Assembly: GCF_039414295.1 (NCBI RefSeq)
Contig: NZ_JBCITM010000003.1
Span: 248,001-312,000, forward strand
DNA from: Anoxynatronum sibiricum
GTDB taxonomy: Bacteria; Bacillota; Clostridia; Peptostreptococcales; Tindalliaceae
Reading direction: 5' to 3'
Length of the DNA: 64,000 nucleotides
Shown: positions 50,277-59,329 of the stretch, one piece after another
Position numbering within the stretch: position 1 is the first letter of the stretch
How the letters are laid out: each line of letters starts with the position of its first letter
The notes under the pieces: model-generated
Told to the model about the DNA's origin: nothing
Databases searched by the model: none
Seen by the model: the letters and a program-made list of their open reading frames with translations, nothing else
Translations under genes and position numbers: made by a program

Positions 50277-52436
50277 ATCGAAACGACACGTATTGAACAA
50301 CTGAAAGAACAGGTTATCACCTGTATGAAAACAAGTGCTTACCGGCCGATGTTGATCCATGAATTAATGGAAGCGTTGGAAATCGATAAAAGTCAGCGAA
50401 AAATGTTCCAAGAAGTTCTGGAACAGCTGGTGCAGGAAGGGTTAGTGATGCAAACCAGAAAACGCCGTTACGGCATTCCTGAAAAGATGGGATACATGAT
50501 GGGAACTCTGAAAGGGCATATGAAAGGGTTTGGGTTTGTGGATGCCGATGATCGGTCGCTTCCATCTGCTTATATTTCAGCCAATGCCATGAAGGGTGCA
50601 TTGCATATGGATAGAGTGCTGGTTCGCATCAGACAGGCTTCAGTGGATGGCCAAAAGGCAGAAGGTGAAATTGCCACCGTTTTACAGAGGGGCCTTACTG
50701 ACATTCCCGGCACCTATGAAAAAGGAAAAAAATATGGGTTTGTGGTTCCTGATGATCCGCGAATCAATACGGATATTTTCATACCATCGGATCGGGCCAA
50801 AGGCGTTCCCAATGGACACAAGGTGGTTTGTCGCATCACCCAATGGCCTGAGAATCGGCGTAACCCTGAAGGAAAAATTACTGAAGTGCTGGGAAATCCA
50901 GCAGACCCAGAAACTGACATGTTGGCCATCATTGCCAAGCATGGTTTGAAAGAAAGCTTCCCCAAAGCGGTTTTGAAAGAAGCAAGAGGGATCGACCAAC
51001 AGATTTCGCAGAAGGAAATCAGTAAACGTCTTGATCTTAGAAAGATGCAGATCATCACCATTGATGGTCCGGATGCGAAGGATCTGGATGATGCCATTTC
51101 GGTGGAAGGCCTGGAGAATGAAGTGATTCGGCTGGGAGTTCATATTGCCGATGTGGCTCATTATGTGAAGGCAGGGACGCGCCTTGATGCAGAGGCTCAT
51201 GAGAGAGGCACCAGTGTCTATCTGGTTGATCGGGTGCTGCCCATGCTTCCGCCAGAACTATCCAATGGTATTTGCAGCCTTAACCCGGGTGAAGATCGGT
51301 TAACCCTGTCTGTTTTCATGAATATTGACAGAAAGGGCAATGTGATCAAACACGATATCTGCGAGACGGTGATCAATTCCAAGGAGAGAATGATATACGA
51401 TGATATAAGTGATCTTCTGGAACATCAGAATGGTGAGATGATGAAACGGTATCATCATCTGAAAAATGACCTGAAACAGATGGAAACCCTCTACCGTCGA
51501 CTGCGGCATAAACGGGATGATCGCGGCTCCATTGACTTTCATTTCGCTGAGGCTAAAGTGATTCTTGATGACAAAGGAAATCCACTGGATATTGTGTTGG
51601 AACAGCGACGAACAGCTAACCGGATGATTGAAGAATTCATGCTGGTGTGTAATGAAACTGTTGCTGAGCATTATTACTGGTTAAAACAACCCTTTGTGTA
51701 TCGGGTTCATGAAGATCCTGATGAAGAGAAAATGCAGGAACTGCGGGTATTCGTTCATCACTTTGGGCATCAGCTTAAAGGCAGCGGTGACGATTTGCAT
51801 CCGAAGGTGCTTCAGGAACTGCTGGCAGCGGTGGAAGGAAAAAAAGAAGCACCGGTTATTAACACCATGATGCTTCGTTCTTTAAAAAAGGCCCGCTATA
51901 CAGCTGTTCATGGCACTCATTTTGGGCTGGCTGCCCGCTACTATTCTCATTTTACCTCACCGATTCGCCGCTATCCTGATTTGGCGATACATCGCATCAT
52001 TAAGAATGTACTGGCAAAGGGTGTGGTGACGAATGATGATGAAAAGGAAAATGTAGTGGCACGGCTTGAAAAGACAGCTGCACATGCCTCTGAACAGGAA
52101 CGAACTGCAGAAGAAGCTGAACGGGAGACAGTGGATCTTAAAAAAGCGTTGTACATGCAATCTCGTATCGGCAATGAATACGAAGGCCTGATATCTGGCA
52201 TCACCTCCTTTGGGATGTTCATTGAGCTTGAAAACACGGTTGAAGGCTTGATTCGCCTCAGTGACCTGGAAGATGATTACTATATTTTTGATCAGCAGCA
52301 TCTGACACTCACCGGTGAGCGGACAAAAAAACGATTTCAGATCGGTGAACCGGTGCGTGTTCGTGTGGCTGGTGTGGAAGTGATGCAGCGGCAAATTGAC
52401 TTTGAGCTCATTGAAGTGCTTGATGTGAAAAATTGA
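50277..52436 (+). CDS. rnr: Ribonuclease R
   Basis: Processive 3'-5' exoribonuclease of the RNB family, important with tmRNA in mRNA turnover. An N-terminal HTH-like domain (to about residue 75), cold-shock domains (GIPEKMGYMMGTLKGHMKGFGFV and YEKGKKYGFVVPDDPR), the RNB domain with IDGPDAKDLDDAISVE, and a C-terminal S1 domain (GNEYEGLISGITSFGMFIELENTVEGLIRLSDLEDDYY). The start is unusual. The only strong ribosome site, AAGGAGGG (50263-50270), is followed six bases later by ATC (50277), where homology also begins. Other in-frame choices are TTG 50202 or 50214 (before the site) and ATG 50325 (would remove conserved residues). No Lys-rich tail is present. Confidence 0.95.
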   Translation: METTRIEQLKEQVITCMKTSAYRPMLIHELMEALEIDKSQRKMFQEVLEQLVQEGLVMQTRKRRYGIPEKMGYMMGTLKGHMKGFGFVDADDRSLPSAYISANAMKGALHMDRVLVRIRQASVDGQKAEGEIATVLQRGLTDIPGTYEKGKKYGFVVPDDPRINTDIFIPSDRAKGVPNGHKVVCRITQWPENRRNPEGKITEVLGNPADPETDMLAIIAKHGLKESFPKAVLKEARGIDQQISQKEISKRLDLRKMQIITIDGPDAKDLDDAISVEGLENEVIRLGVHIADVAHYVKAGTRLDAEAHERGTSVYLVDRVLPMLPPELSNGICSLNPGEDRLTLSVFMNIDRKGNVIKHDICETVINSKERMIYDDISDLLEHQNGEMMKRYHHLKNDLKQMETLYRRLRHKRDDRGSIDFHFAEAKVILDDKGNPLDIVLEQRRTANRMIEEFMLVCNETVAEHYYWLKQPFVYRVHEDPDEEKMQELRVFVHHFGHQLKGSGDDLHPKVLQELLAAVEGKKEAPVINTMMLRSLKKARYTAVHGTHFGLAARYYSHFTSPIRRYPDLAIHRIIKNVLAKGVVTNDDEKENVVARLEKTAAHASEQERTAEEAERETVDLKKALYMQSRIGNEYEGLISGITSFGMFIELENTVEGLIRLSDLEDDYYIFDQQHLTLTGERTKKRFQIGEPVRVRVAGVEVMQRQIDFELIEVLDVKN

Positions 52437-52476
52437 GTGACATAACTGAACCAATGTTTGAAATCGACGCAACACA

Positions 52477-52505
52477 TTGACTAATCAGCCTAAATCGAGT
52501 AAAAT
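52477..52505 (+). promoter_or_regulatory. Promoter of the nucleoside uptake/catabolism operon
   Basis: TTGACT (52477-52482) and TAAAAT (52500-52505) are 17 bp apart, about 70 bases before the lipoprotein start. Confidence 0.7.
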
Positions 52506-52534
52506 TGTGACAGGATTGTCGAATAAACACATCA

Positions 52535-52555
52535 GTTACCGCACATGACGGTAAC
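52535..52555 (+). promoter_or_regulatory. Perfect inverted repeat in the nucleoside-operon leader
   Basis: GTTACCG (52535-52541), seven-base spacer, CGGTAAC (52549-52555). It lies about 25 bases downstream of the expected transcript start and 22 bases before the GTG start. It could be an operator or a leader hairpin near the ribosome site. It does not resemble a purine riboswitch. Confidence 0.6.
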
Positions 52556-52576
52556 AACCAAAAGGGGGAGTTTCAA

Positions 52577-53728
52577 GTGAAGAAGTCTGGCAGCTTAGTT
52601 TTAATGTTACTACTTGTACTTGCTTTAGCACTTTCCGGTTGTGGATCACCGGAACCCGCAGCACCTGCAGCACCGGCAGAACCGGCAGAACCGGGAGCGC
52701 CTGCAGAACCGTCGGAAGATGCTTTGAAGGTTGTTCTGCTTCTCAATGGTACGTTGGGTGACAGATCCTTCTTTGATTCCGCACATGCCGGTGTTCAAAT
52801 GATCGAGCAGCAGTTTGGAGCAGAGGTGCGCACCATCGAAATGTCCTACGACCAAACCCGTTGGGAACCAACTCTGTGGGAAGTATCTGAACAAGACTGG
52901 GATATCATTATTCTGGGAACATGGCAAATGACAGAATACCTGGAAGAGATTGCTCAGGAATTTCCTGACAACCGCTACATCATTTTTGACACATCTGTAG
53001 ATTACAGTGTTGGCGATCTGAGCAATGTTTACTCAATTTTATACAAGCAAAACGAAGGGTCTTTCTTGGCGGGTGCCTTGGCTGCCAAAGTGACCACCTC
53101 AGACATGGAACTGTCCAATGACCGTAAATTGATCGGCTTCCTGGGAGGCATGGACATTCCCGTAATTAATGACTTCCTGGTGGGCTACATTGAAGGAGCT
53201 CTGTATGTGGACGAAGACGTTTCAGTGTACGTCTCGTACATTGGCAGCTTTGATGATTCCGCCTCCGGTAAAGAGAATGCACTGGCACAATACAATGCAG
53301 GTGTGGACATTGGCTTCAATGTGGCTGGTCAGGCTGGCCTGGGTCAATTGGATGCTGCTCAGGAAGTTAACCGATATGCCATCGGCGTTGACTCCGACCA
53401 GGCGATGGTTTTTGCAGAATCAGATCCTGACAAGGCTGAACTGGTGCTTACTTCCATGATGAAGCGGGTTGATAACTCTCTGGTACGAGCCGCTGAAATG
53501 CATATCGCTGGCACCCTTCCCTATGGTGAAGCAGAAGCACTGGGGTTGGTGGAAGAAGCAGTCGGACTGGCCAATAACGATTTCTTCGAAAGAAATGTAC
53601 CGGCTGAAATTCGGGCTGAGCTGGAAGAGCTGGCTGAAATGATCATTAATGGTGACATCACTGTCAGCAGCGCCATTGGCATGAGCACCGATGAACTGAA
53701 CCAAATCAGAGATGCCGTCAAGCCCTAA
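52577..53728 (+). CDS. BMP-family nucleoside-binding lipoprotein
   Basis: Substrate receptor of a nucleoside ABC importer. Signal peptide with lipobox LALSGC (Cys22), then a Pro/Ala/Glu-rich linker (about 24-47), then the BMP (basic membrane protein/PnrA) domain: VVLLLNGTLGDRSFFDSAHAGVQMIEQQFG (51-80), YKQNEGSFLAGALAAKVT, IGFLGGMDIPVINDFLVGYIEGA, and the sugar-contact DSDQA. It has 383 residues. GGGGGAG precedes GTG 52577. Position ahead of the YufO/P/Q-type transporter genes makes nucleosides the likely ligands. Confidence 0.93.
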   Translation: MKKSGSLVLMLLLVLALALSGCGSPEPAAPAAPAEPAEPGAPAEPSEDALKVVLLLNGTLGDRSFFDSAHAGVQMIEQQFGAEVRTIEMSYDQTRWEPTLWEVSEQDWDIIILGTWQMTEYLEEIAQEFPDNRYIIFDTSVDYSVGDLSNVYSILYKQNEGSFLAGALAAKVTTSDMELSNDRKLIGFLGGMDIPVINDFLVGYIEGALYVDEDVSVYVSYIGSFDDSASGKENALAQYNAGVDIGFNVAGQAGLGQLDAAQEVNRYAIGVDSDQAMVFAESDPDKAELVLTSMMKRVDNSLVRAAEMHIAGTLPYGEAEALGLVEEAVGLANNDFFERNVPAEIRAELEELAEMIINGDITVSSAIGMSTDELNQIRDAVKP

Positions 53729-53765
53729 GGCGATGACGAACAAAATGGATATCAACTGTACAATT

Positions 53766-53796
53766 CGGGGCAGAATGTTCTTCTGCCCCGTCTTTC
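53766..53796 (+). terminator. Strong hairpin after the receptor gene, probable partial terminator
   Basis: CGGGGCAGAA (53766-53775) pairs perfectly with TTCTGCCCCG (53781-53790), loop five bases, followed by TCTTTCC. The T run is imperfect, so it may let part of the transcription through. Confidence 0.7.
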
Positions 53797-53856
53797 CCTG
53801 AACAGAAGATTTGACAGAGAAAAGGCAGTCCATCCAGTTGAGTATCCTGTGATTAT

Positions 53857-53884
53857 AAACTCCCGCCCTATGACGGGAGTTTTA
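53857..53884 (+). terminator. Second hairpin before the ATPase gene
   Basis: AAACTCCCG (53857-53865) pairs with CGGGAGTTT (53874-53882) and is followed by TTAT. It ends only about 23 bases before the ATPase start. Confidence 0.55.
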
Positions 53885-53906
53885 TGGATAGGGGGTTCGA
53901 ACAACA

Positions 53907-55460
53907 GTGGAAGAAATATTGGCAATGAAAGGCATTACCAAAGTATACCCCAATGGGATTGTCGCCAATAAAGACGTGGATTTCTCCGTCAGAAAAGGCG
54001 AGATCCATGCCATTATGGGTGAAAATGGTGCCGGAAAATCAACACTGATGAAAATCCTGTTCGGCATGGAACAGCCGGAAAAAGGGGATATTTTTTTCAA
54101 AGGGGAAAAAGTAGTCCTGCATTCACCCAATACAGCCATCAACTATGGTATTGGAATGGTGCATCAACACTTTATGCTGGTGCCTTCCCTGACTGTTGCT
54201 GAAAATATGGTGCTGGGAGTGGAACCCAAAAAAAGCAGTGTTCTTTTCGATTTTGAAAAAGCGGTTCAAATGACAGAAGAGGTATCCCAAAAATACAATC
54301 TGGCCATTGATCCAAAAGCGATAGTGGAAGACTTGGCAGTGGGAAAAAAACAAAAACTGGAAATTTTGAAGGCATTGTTGCGAGGCGCCGAAGTGTTGAT
54401 TTTGGATGAACCCACGGCCGTTCTGACTCCACAGGAAACCAAGGAATTATTTGAAGAATTAATTAATCTTAAGAATCAGGGATTCACGATCATTTTTATT
54501 TCCCACAAATTGAAGGAAATCAAACAAATAACCGATCGGCTGACGATTTTAAGAAATGGCCGCAGCATGGGCATTCATGAGACAAAAGCCATCAGTGAAC
54601 AGGAAATTTCCCGTCTCATGGTGGGTCGTGATGTTGTTTTGAAAGTAGACAAAAAACCAGCAACTCCAGGCGAAGTGGTCATTGAAACCAAAGGTCTCAG
54701 CTACCACGATGCCACTGGAAAACCAGTGGTCAACCAAATGTCTTTCAGGGTTCGAAAGGGCGAAATCATGGGAATTGCAGGCGTTGAAGGAAATGGTCAG
54801 GGTGAACTGGTGGAATTGATCACCGGCCTGAAAAAGCCGTCTGTTGGCGATATCTTTATTGGAGGCGTGCCGGTGAAGGATCTGACAGTGAAAGAGATCC
54901 GCAACTTGAAAACATCTCATATTCCTGAAGATCGCATGGTATATGGCGTTGCAGCAGAAGGAACCATCGGTGAAAATCTGATTTCCGACCGATTTGACCA
55001 TCCTAAATATAATGGTAAATTGCTGCAAAAAGTGAAATCCTTAATTTCACGTTCTGAAGAGCTGATTAAAGATTATAAAGTAAAATGTGATGGCCATACA
55101 CAGCAGGTGAACATGCTTTCGGGTGGCAATATACAAAAGGTAGTGGTTGCCCGGGAGTTTTCATCAGATCCAAAGTTAATTGTCGCTGATCAACCGACCC
55201 GGGGAATTGACGTGGGTTCCACAGAGTTTATTCGTCGAAAGCTGGTGGAACTGCGTGATGAAGGTACCGCGGTGCTGCTGGTATCAGCCGATTTGAATGA
55301 AGTGCTGGAACTAAGTGACAGCCTGATGGTGATGTACGGCGGTGAGATTGCGGCTTACTTTGAAGATGCCTCACAGGTGGATGAAATGGAGCTGGGCATG
55401 TACATGCTGGGACTAAAAACAATGGAGCAGCATGAAATGGGAGGTGCCACCGGTGAATAA
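53907..55460 (+). CDS. Nucleoside ABC transporter ATPase (two ABC domains)
   Basis: A 517-residue tandem ATPase of the YufO/NupO or sugar-importer type. The first domain has a full Walker A (GENGAGKST, about 36-44) and Walker B (VLILDEPT) with a degenerate signature (VGKKQKLEI). The second has AGVEGNGQGEL as a degenerate Walker A, but a good signature LSGGNIQKVVVA and LIVADQPTRGIDVG. Such asymmetry is usual in this family. GTG 53907 follows GGGGG. The stop overlaps the first permease start. Confidence 0.94.
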   Translation: MEEILAMKGITKVYPNGIVANKDVDFSVRKGEIHAIMGENGAGKSTLMKILFGMEQPEKGDIFFKGEKVVLHSPNTAINYGIGMVHQHFMLVPSLTVAENMVLGVEPKKSSVLFDFEKAVQMTEEVSQKYNLAIDPKAIVEDLAVGKKQKLEILKALLRGAEVLILDEPTAVLTPQETKELFEELINLKNQGFTIIFISHKLKEIKQITDRLTILRNGRSMGIHETKAISEQEISRLMVGRDVVLKVDKKPATPGEVVIETKGLSYHDATGKPVVNQMSFRVRKGEIMGIAGVEGNGQGELVELITGLKKPSVGDIFIGGVPVKDLTVKEIRNLKTSHIPEDRMVYGVAAEGTIGENLISDRFDHPKYNGKLLQKVKSLISRSEELIKDYKVKCDGHTQQVNMLSGGNIQKVVVAREFSSDPKLIVADQPTRGIDVGSTEFIRRKLVELRDEGTAVLLVSADLNEVLELSDSLMVMYGGEIAAYFEDASQVDEMELGMYMLGLKTMEQHEMGGATGE

Positions 55461-56541
55461 ACGAGTTCTGTTTGAAACCATCCGCACATTGGTGGCCATC
55501 GGCGTGGCGCTCTTGCTGGCCCTTATCATTATTTTCTCCGTCAGTGATGAGCCGGGGTATGCCCTTGAACGTTTTCTGCTGGGCCCTGTGACTAATCTGC
55601 GGAATTTTGGTAATGTCCTGGAAATGGCCATTCCCTTAATCTTTACAGGTTTAGCCATTTCGGTGATGTTTATGGCGAAACAGTTCAACCTTGGAGCAGA
55701 AGGTGGTTTTTTCTTTGGAGCCGTCGGAGCAACAGCCCTGGTACTGACCTTCAACTTGCCGCCAGTGATACTGCCTGTGGCTGCCATTATTGTTGGCGCT
55801 CTGGCAGGAGGCCTGGGCAGTGCCCTTCCAGCAGTTTTGAAGGCCAGAATGGGTGCCAGTGAGCTGGTGTCTTCACTAATGATGAACTTTATTCTTTTCT
55901 GGCTGGGTCTCTTCATTATTAATAATTATTTTCGGGATGCCATGGCAGGTGCAATGGCTTCGCACCGCTTTCCCGATGCGGCGAAACTAACGCGTATTCT
56001 TCCGGGAACCCGGCTGCACTTCGGCATCTTCATCGCCCTTGCCATGGTGGTTGTGGTATACCTGTTTCTATATCGCTCCCGCTGGGGGTACGCCCTGCGA
56101 ATGGTGGGGTTGAATATTCGATTTGCCGAATACTCGGGAATCAATACCAAGTCAGTGATCCTGTACTCTCAGATTATTGGAGGAATGATTGCCGGGATGG
56201 GAGGTACCGTGGAACTCTTGGGTATGTATCCCCGTTTTACCTGGTTTCAGCTCCCTGGTTATGGTTGGGATGGCGTCATTGTAGCTATTATGGCTCGCAA
56301 TAATCCGCTGTTGGTGCCTGTCTTTGCATTCTTCCTGGCGTATCTGCGCATTGGTGCTGATATTATGGCCCGTGTGACCGATGTTCCCAGCGAAGTGGTG
56401 GCGATCATCCAGGGGGTTATGATTATGCTGGTGACAGCAGAAAGACTGCTGGCTGGCTGGAGGCATCGCATGGTGGTCAAGGATAAAATGAAAGCAGCCG
56501 AAGCGGCAGAAGTGGAAGGGGGAGGTGTGCAGCATGGGTAG
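55453..56541 (+). CDS. Nucleoside ABC transporter permease, first subunit (YufP-like)
   Basis: A 362-residue membrane protein of the BPD_transp_2 family with eight to ten helices. Typical are YALERFLLGPVTNLRNFGNVLEMAIPLIFTGLAISVMFMAKQFNLGAEGGFFFGA, GASELVSSLMMNFILFWLGLFIINNYF and GYALRMVGLNIRFAEYSGINTKSVILYSQIIGGMIAGMGG. I start at GTG 55453, since GGGAGG lies just upstream; it overlaps the ATPase stop by eight bases. It ends in a charged cytoplasmic tail and overlaps the second permease by eight bases. Confidence 0.92.
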   Translation: MNKRVLFETIRTLVAIGVALLLALIIIFSVSDEPGYALERFLLGPVTNLRNFGNVLEMAIPLIFTGLAISVMFMAKQFNLGAEGGFFFGAVGATALVLTFNLPPVILPVAAIIVGALAGGLGSALPAVLKARMGASELVSSLMMNFILFWLGLFIINNYFRDAMAGAMASHRFPDAAKLTRILPGTRLHFGIFIALAMVVVVYLFLYRSRWGYALRMVGLNIRFAEYSGINTKSVILYSQIIGGMIAGMGGTVELLGMYPRFTWFQLPGYGWDGVIVAIMARNNPLLVPVFAFFLAYLRIGADIMARVTDVPSEVVAIIQGVMIMLVTAERLLAGWRHRMVVKDKMKAAEAAEVEGGGVQHG

Positions 56542-57469
56542 CTTATTTGACATTATTTTTTCAGCCAACTTTGGTTACGCAGTGTTGCGTGTGACAACCC
56601 CCATCCTATTTGCTTCCCTTGGTGCGCTCATTTCGATTAAAGCCGGTGTTGTCAACATTAGTATGGAGGGAACCATGCTGACAGCTGCATTGGCCGGTGT
56701 GGCCATCAGTGCTTACACAGGCAGTGCCTTTGGTGGACTGGTGGGAGCGGTGGTCGTTGGCATGCTTCTGGGCCTGTTGTTGGCGTATTTTGCCCTCAAC
56801 TTGAAAACGGACATTATTTTGGCCGCTATTGCTATTAACCTCATGGCCTCCGGCGGCACTGTGTTCGGTTTGTTTGTGATCTCAGGTGACCGGGGCATTT
56901 CGTCATCTCTCGCAAGCAAGGTGCTGCCCCGCATCCAAATTCCAATTCTTCACCAGATTCCAGTGCTGGGCCCTGTGTTCTCCAATCATAATGTGCTCAC
57001 GTATGTAGCTTTTATTTCAGTGGCGTTGGTTTATATACTACTCTACAAAACACCATTGGGACTTCGAATTCGTGCAGTGGGAGAAAATGCCCATGCTGCA
57101 GATTCGGTGGGAATCAGCGTGAAAAAAACCCAGTATATTGCCCTGATCATGAGCGGTGCTTTTGCCGGTTTTGGCGGTGCTTTCATGTCCATGGGTTATG
57201 TCTCCTGGTTTTCAACCAATATGATTGCCGGACGTGGCTTTATCGCCTTGGCAGCAGAAGCGTTGGGAATGGGAAGGCCCTTTGGTGTGCTCTTAACTTC
57301 CTTGTTATTCGGCAGTGCTGATGCTTTGGCCAATGCCCTGCAGGCTTTCAGAATTCCTTCAGAGTTCGTTCAGATGGTGCCTTATGTGGTTACCATTATT
57401 GGTCTGGTAGTGTATGCCCAGCGCAAGCATTCTGCCGCACAAAAAGTACGTCAGGAGGATCGTGCATGA
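56534..57469 (+). CDS. Nucleoside ABC transporter permease, second subunit (YufQ-like)
   Basis: A 311-residue permease of the same family that would pair with the preceding one. Typical are TTPILFASLGALISIKAGVVNISMEGTMLTAALAGV, LKTDIILAAIAINLMASGGTVF, TPLGLRIRAVGENAHAADSVGISVKKTQYIALIMSGAFAGFGGAFMSMGYVSWFSTNMIAGRGFIALAAEALG. GGGGGAGG supports ATG 56534. The end overlaps the first nucleoside hydrolase by four bases (ATGA). Confidence 0.93.
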   Translation: MGSLFDIIFSANFGYAVLRVTTPILFASLGALISIKAGVVNISMEGTMLTAALAGVAISAYTGSAFGGLVGAVVVGMLLGLLLAYFALNLKTDIILAAIAINLMASGGTVFGLFVISGDRGISSSLASKVLPRIQIPILHQIPVLGPVFSNHNVLTYVAFISVALVYILLYKTPLGLRIRAVGENAHAADSVGISVKKTQYIALIMSGAFAGFGGAFMSMGYVSWFSTNMIAGRGFIALAAEALGMGRPFGVLLTSLLFGSADALANALQAFRIPSEFVQMVPYVVTIIGLVVYAQRKHSAAQKVRQEDRA

Positions 57470-58395
57470 AAAAACCAATCTTAATGGACTGCGACCCAGG
57501 GCATGATGATGCCATTGCCCTGCTCATGGCCTTCGCCAGTGATCAACTGGACGTACTCGCAGTGACCACTGTGGGTGGTAATCAAACCAGTGAAAAAACG
57601 TTGCAAAACGCTTTAAAAGTACTGAGTTTCGCAGGCGTCACTCATGTACCTGTGGCAGCAGGTGCCAGCCAGCCTTTGGTAAGAGAGCTGGAAATCGCAC
57701 CGGAGGTGCACGGCGAGTCCGGTCTTGATGGCCCTGTGTTGCCGGAACCAAGATTTGCTCCCAGTGATAAAACAGCCATTGAACTAATGGAAGATGTCAT
57801 CATGAACTGTCAAGAAAAGGTGACACTGGTACCCACGGGGCCACTCACCAACATCGCCAGTTTACTAATTGCAGCTCCCCAAGTGAAAGAGCGTATCCAG
57901 CGGATTTCTCTCATGGGTGGTTCTGCTGTGGGAGGCAACTGGACGCCGGCAGCAGAGTTCAACATCATGGTGGATCCTGAGGCCGCCGACGTTGTTTTCC
58001 AGTCTGGCATACCCATTACCATGTGCGGTTTGGATGTGACCCATAAAGCACAGATTTTTGACCATGAAATTGAACATATTCGTCAACAGGGCGGCAAAGT
58101 GGCAGTAATGGTGGCAGAGTTGCTGGATTTCTTTGCAAAATTTCACCAGGAAATGGGTTTTGAGGGAAGTCCTCTCCATGACCCATGCGCAGTTGCCTGG
58201 TTAATCGACCCCACCCTGTTTACCTCCCAGCATGTGCGGGTAGACATTGAGACCTGCGGCGAGCTCACCGACGGTGCCACCGTGGTAGACCTGAGAGGAA
58301 TCAATGGTCGGGAAAAGAATGTGGATGTGGTTTACGACATTGACCGGGAACGATTTATTCAACTGTTGTATGACAGCCTAAAAAAATACCGGTAA
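57466..58395 (+). CDS. Nucleoside hydrolase (first copy)
   Basis: Splits ribonucleosides into ribose and base. The calcium-binding N-terminal motif is MDCDPGHDDAIAL, with Asp8, Asp10, Asp14 and Asp15. VHGESGLDGP, VPTGPLTNIASLL, ISLMGGSAVGGNWTPAAEFNIMVDPEAADVVF and HDPCAVAWLI (C-terminal Asp ligand) complete the family signature. It has 309 residues. AGGAGG precedes ATG 57466. Base preference (purine or pyrimidine) cannot be judged. It shares the operon with a second copy that differs in sequence. Confidence 0.95.
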   Translation: MKKPILMDCDPGHDDAIALLMAFASDQLDVLAVTTVGGNQTSEKTLQNALKVLSFAGVTHVPVAAGASQPLVRELEIAPEVHGESGLDGPVLPEPRFAPSDKTAIELMEDVIMNCQEKVTLVPTGPLTNIASLLIAAPQVKERIQRISLMGGSAVGGNWTPAAEFNIMVDPEAADVVFQSGIPITMCGLDVTHKAQIFDHEIEHIRQQGGKVAVMVAELLDFFAKFHQEMGFEGSPLHDPCAVAWLIDPTLFTSQHVRVDIETCGELTDGATVVDLRGINGREKNVDVVYDIDRERFIQLLYDSLKKYR

Positions 58396-58408
58396 GGAGG
58401 GTACTGCT

Positions 58409-59329
58409 TTGAAACATGCTGTGATTATTGACTGCGATCCGGGAACGGATGATACCATTGCCCTTGTCATGGCGCTGGCATCTGAAGCGTTGGACGTGAA
58501 AGCGGTGACCACCGTGGCCGGAAACCAGACTGCAGATAAAACGGCCCTTAACGGCTTGAAGATTGTTTCTTACTTAAAAAAAGAGATACCAGTGGCTAAA
58601 GGAGCAGATAAACCCATCATGCGTCCCCTGGTAACAGCTGAACATGTTCATGGTGAAACAGGATTGGGTCCGGTAACTTTGCCCGAGCCTTCCATTGAAG
58701 GGCTTGATACACCTGCCTGGGATCTGTTTTACCAGTTGTCGGCAGCGAAAAATGAAAAGATTCATCTCATTACCCTGGGTCCCCTTAGCAATGTGGCCAT
58801 TGCCCTGATGAAGTATCCCCAACTGAGGGATTACATTACCCATATTACCATGATGGGTGGTTCCATGGGATATGGAAATGACACCCCTGCAGCGGAGTAC
58901 AACATTTACGCTGACCCGGAAGCAGCCCGCATGGTTTTTGAAGCAGGCATTCCCATCACCATGGTGGGATTGGACTGCACTCATCAAGCCTGGCTCACAC
59001 GTGAAGAAATTGACACGATAGAAGCACCTGAAGGCAGCGGTGCCTGGCTTGCCAAAGCAATGATGAATCATATTCATGCCTTCGCTACCAACTACGGGTT
59101 TCCGGGTGCTGTAATGCATGATCCCTCTGCTGTGGCGGCGGTGATCGATCCCACCCTCATTGAAACAAAAGATTATTATGTGGCAGTGGAGACCAAAGGC
59201 AAACATACCACCGGCAAAACCGTTGTGGATGTGATGGGAGTGACGAAAAAACCGGCCAATGTGGCGGTGGCAGTGGGCATTGACAGGGAACGGTTTGTTC
59301 AACTGGTGCAAGAGTTGATGAAAGCATGA
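58409..59329 (+). CDS. Nucleoside hydrolase (second copy)
   Basis: 306 residues with the same complete active site: IIDCDPGTDDTIAL (Asp8, Asp10, Asp14, Asp15), VHGETGLGPVTLPEP, TLGPLSNVAIALM, ITMMGGSMGYGNDTPAAEYNIYADPEAARMVF and MHDPSAVAAVID. It begins with TTG 58409 after AAGGAGGG, 13 bases after the first copy, and overlaps the deaminase gene by four bases. Similarity to the first copy along its whole length suggests an old tandem duplication followed by specialisation. Confidence 0.95.
   Translation: MKHAVIIDCDPGTDDTIALVMALASEALDVKAVTTVAGNQTADKTALNGLKIVSYLKKEIPVAKGADKPIMRPLVTAEHVHGETGLGPVTLPEPSIEGLDTPAWDLFYQLSAAKNEKIHLITLGPLSNVAIALMKYPQLRDYITHITMMGGSMGYGNDTPAAEYNIYADPEAARMVFEAGIPITMVGLDCTHQAWLTREEIDTIEAPEGSGAWLAKAMMNHIHAFATNYGFPGAVMHDPSAVAAVIDPTLIETKDYYVAVETKGKHTTGKTVVDVMGVTKKPANVAVAVGIDRERFVQLVQELMKA

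Noticed and set aside
52506..52576. Purine riboswitch in front of the nucleoside operon
   Set aside because: The leader of about 65 bases is too short for an aptamer plus platform and lacks the conserved three-way junction bases; only the GTTACCG dyad is present.
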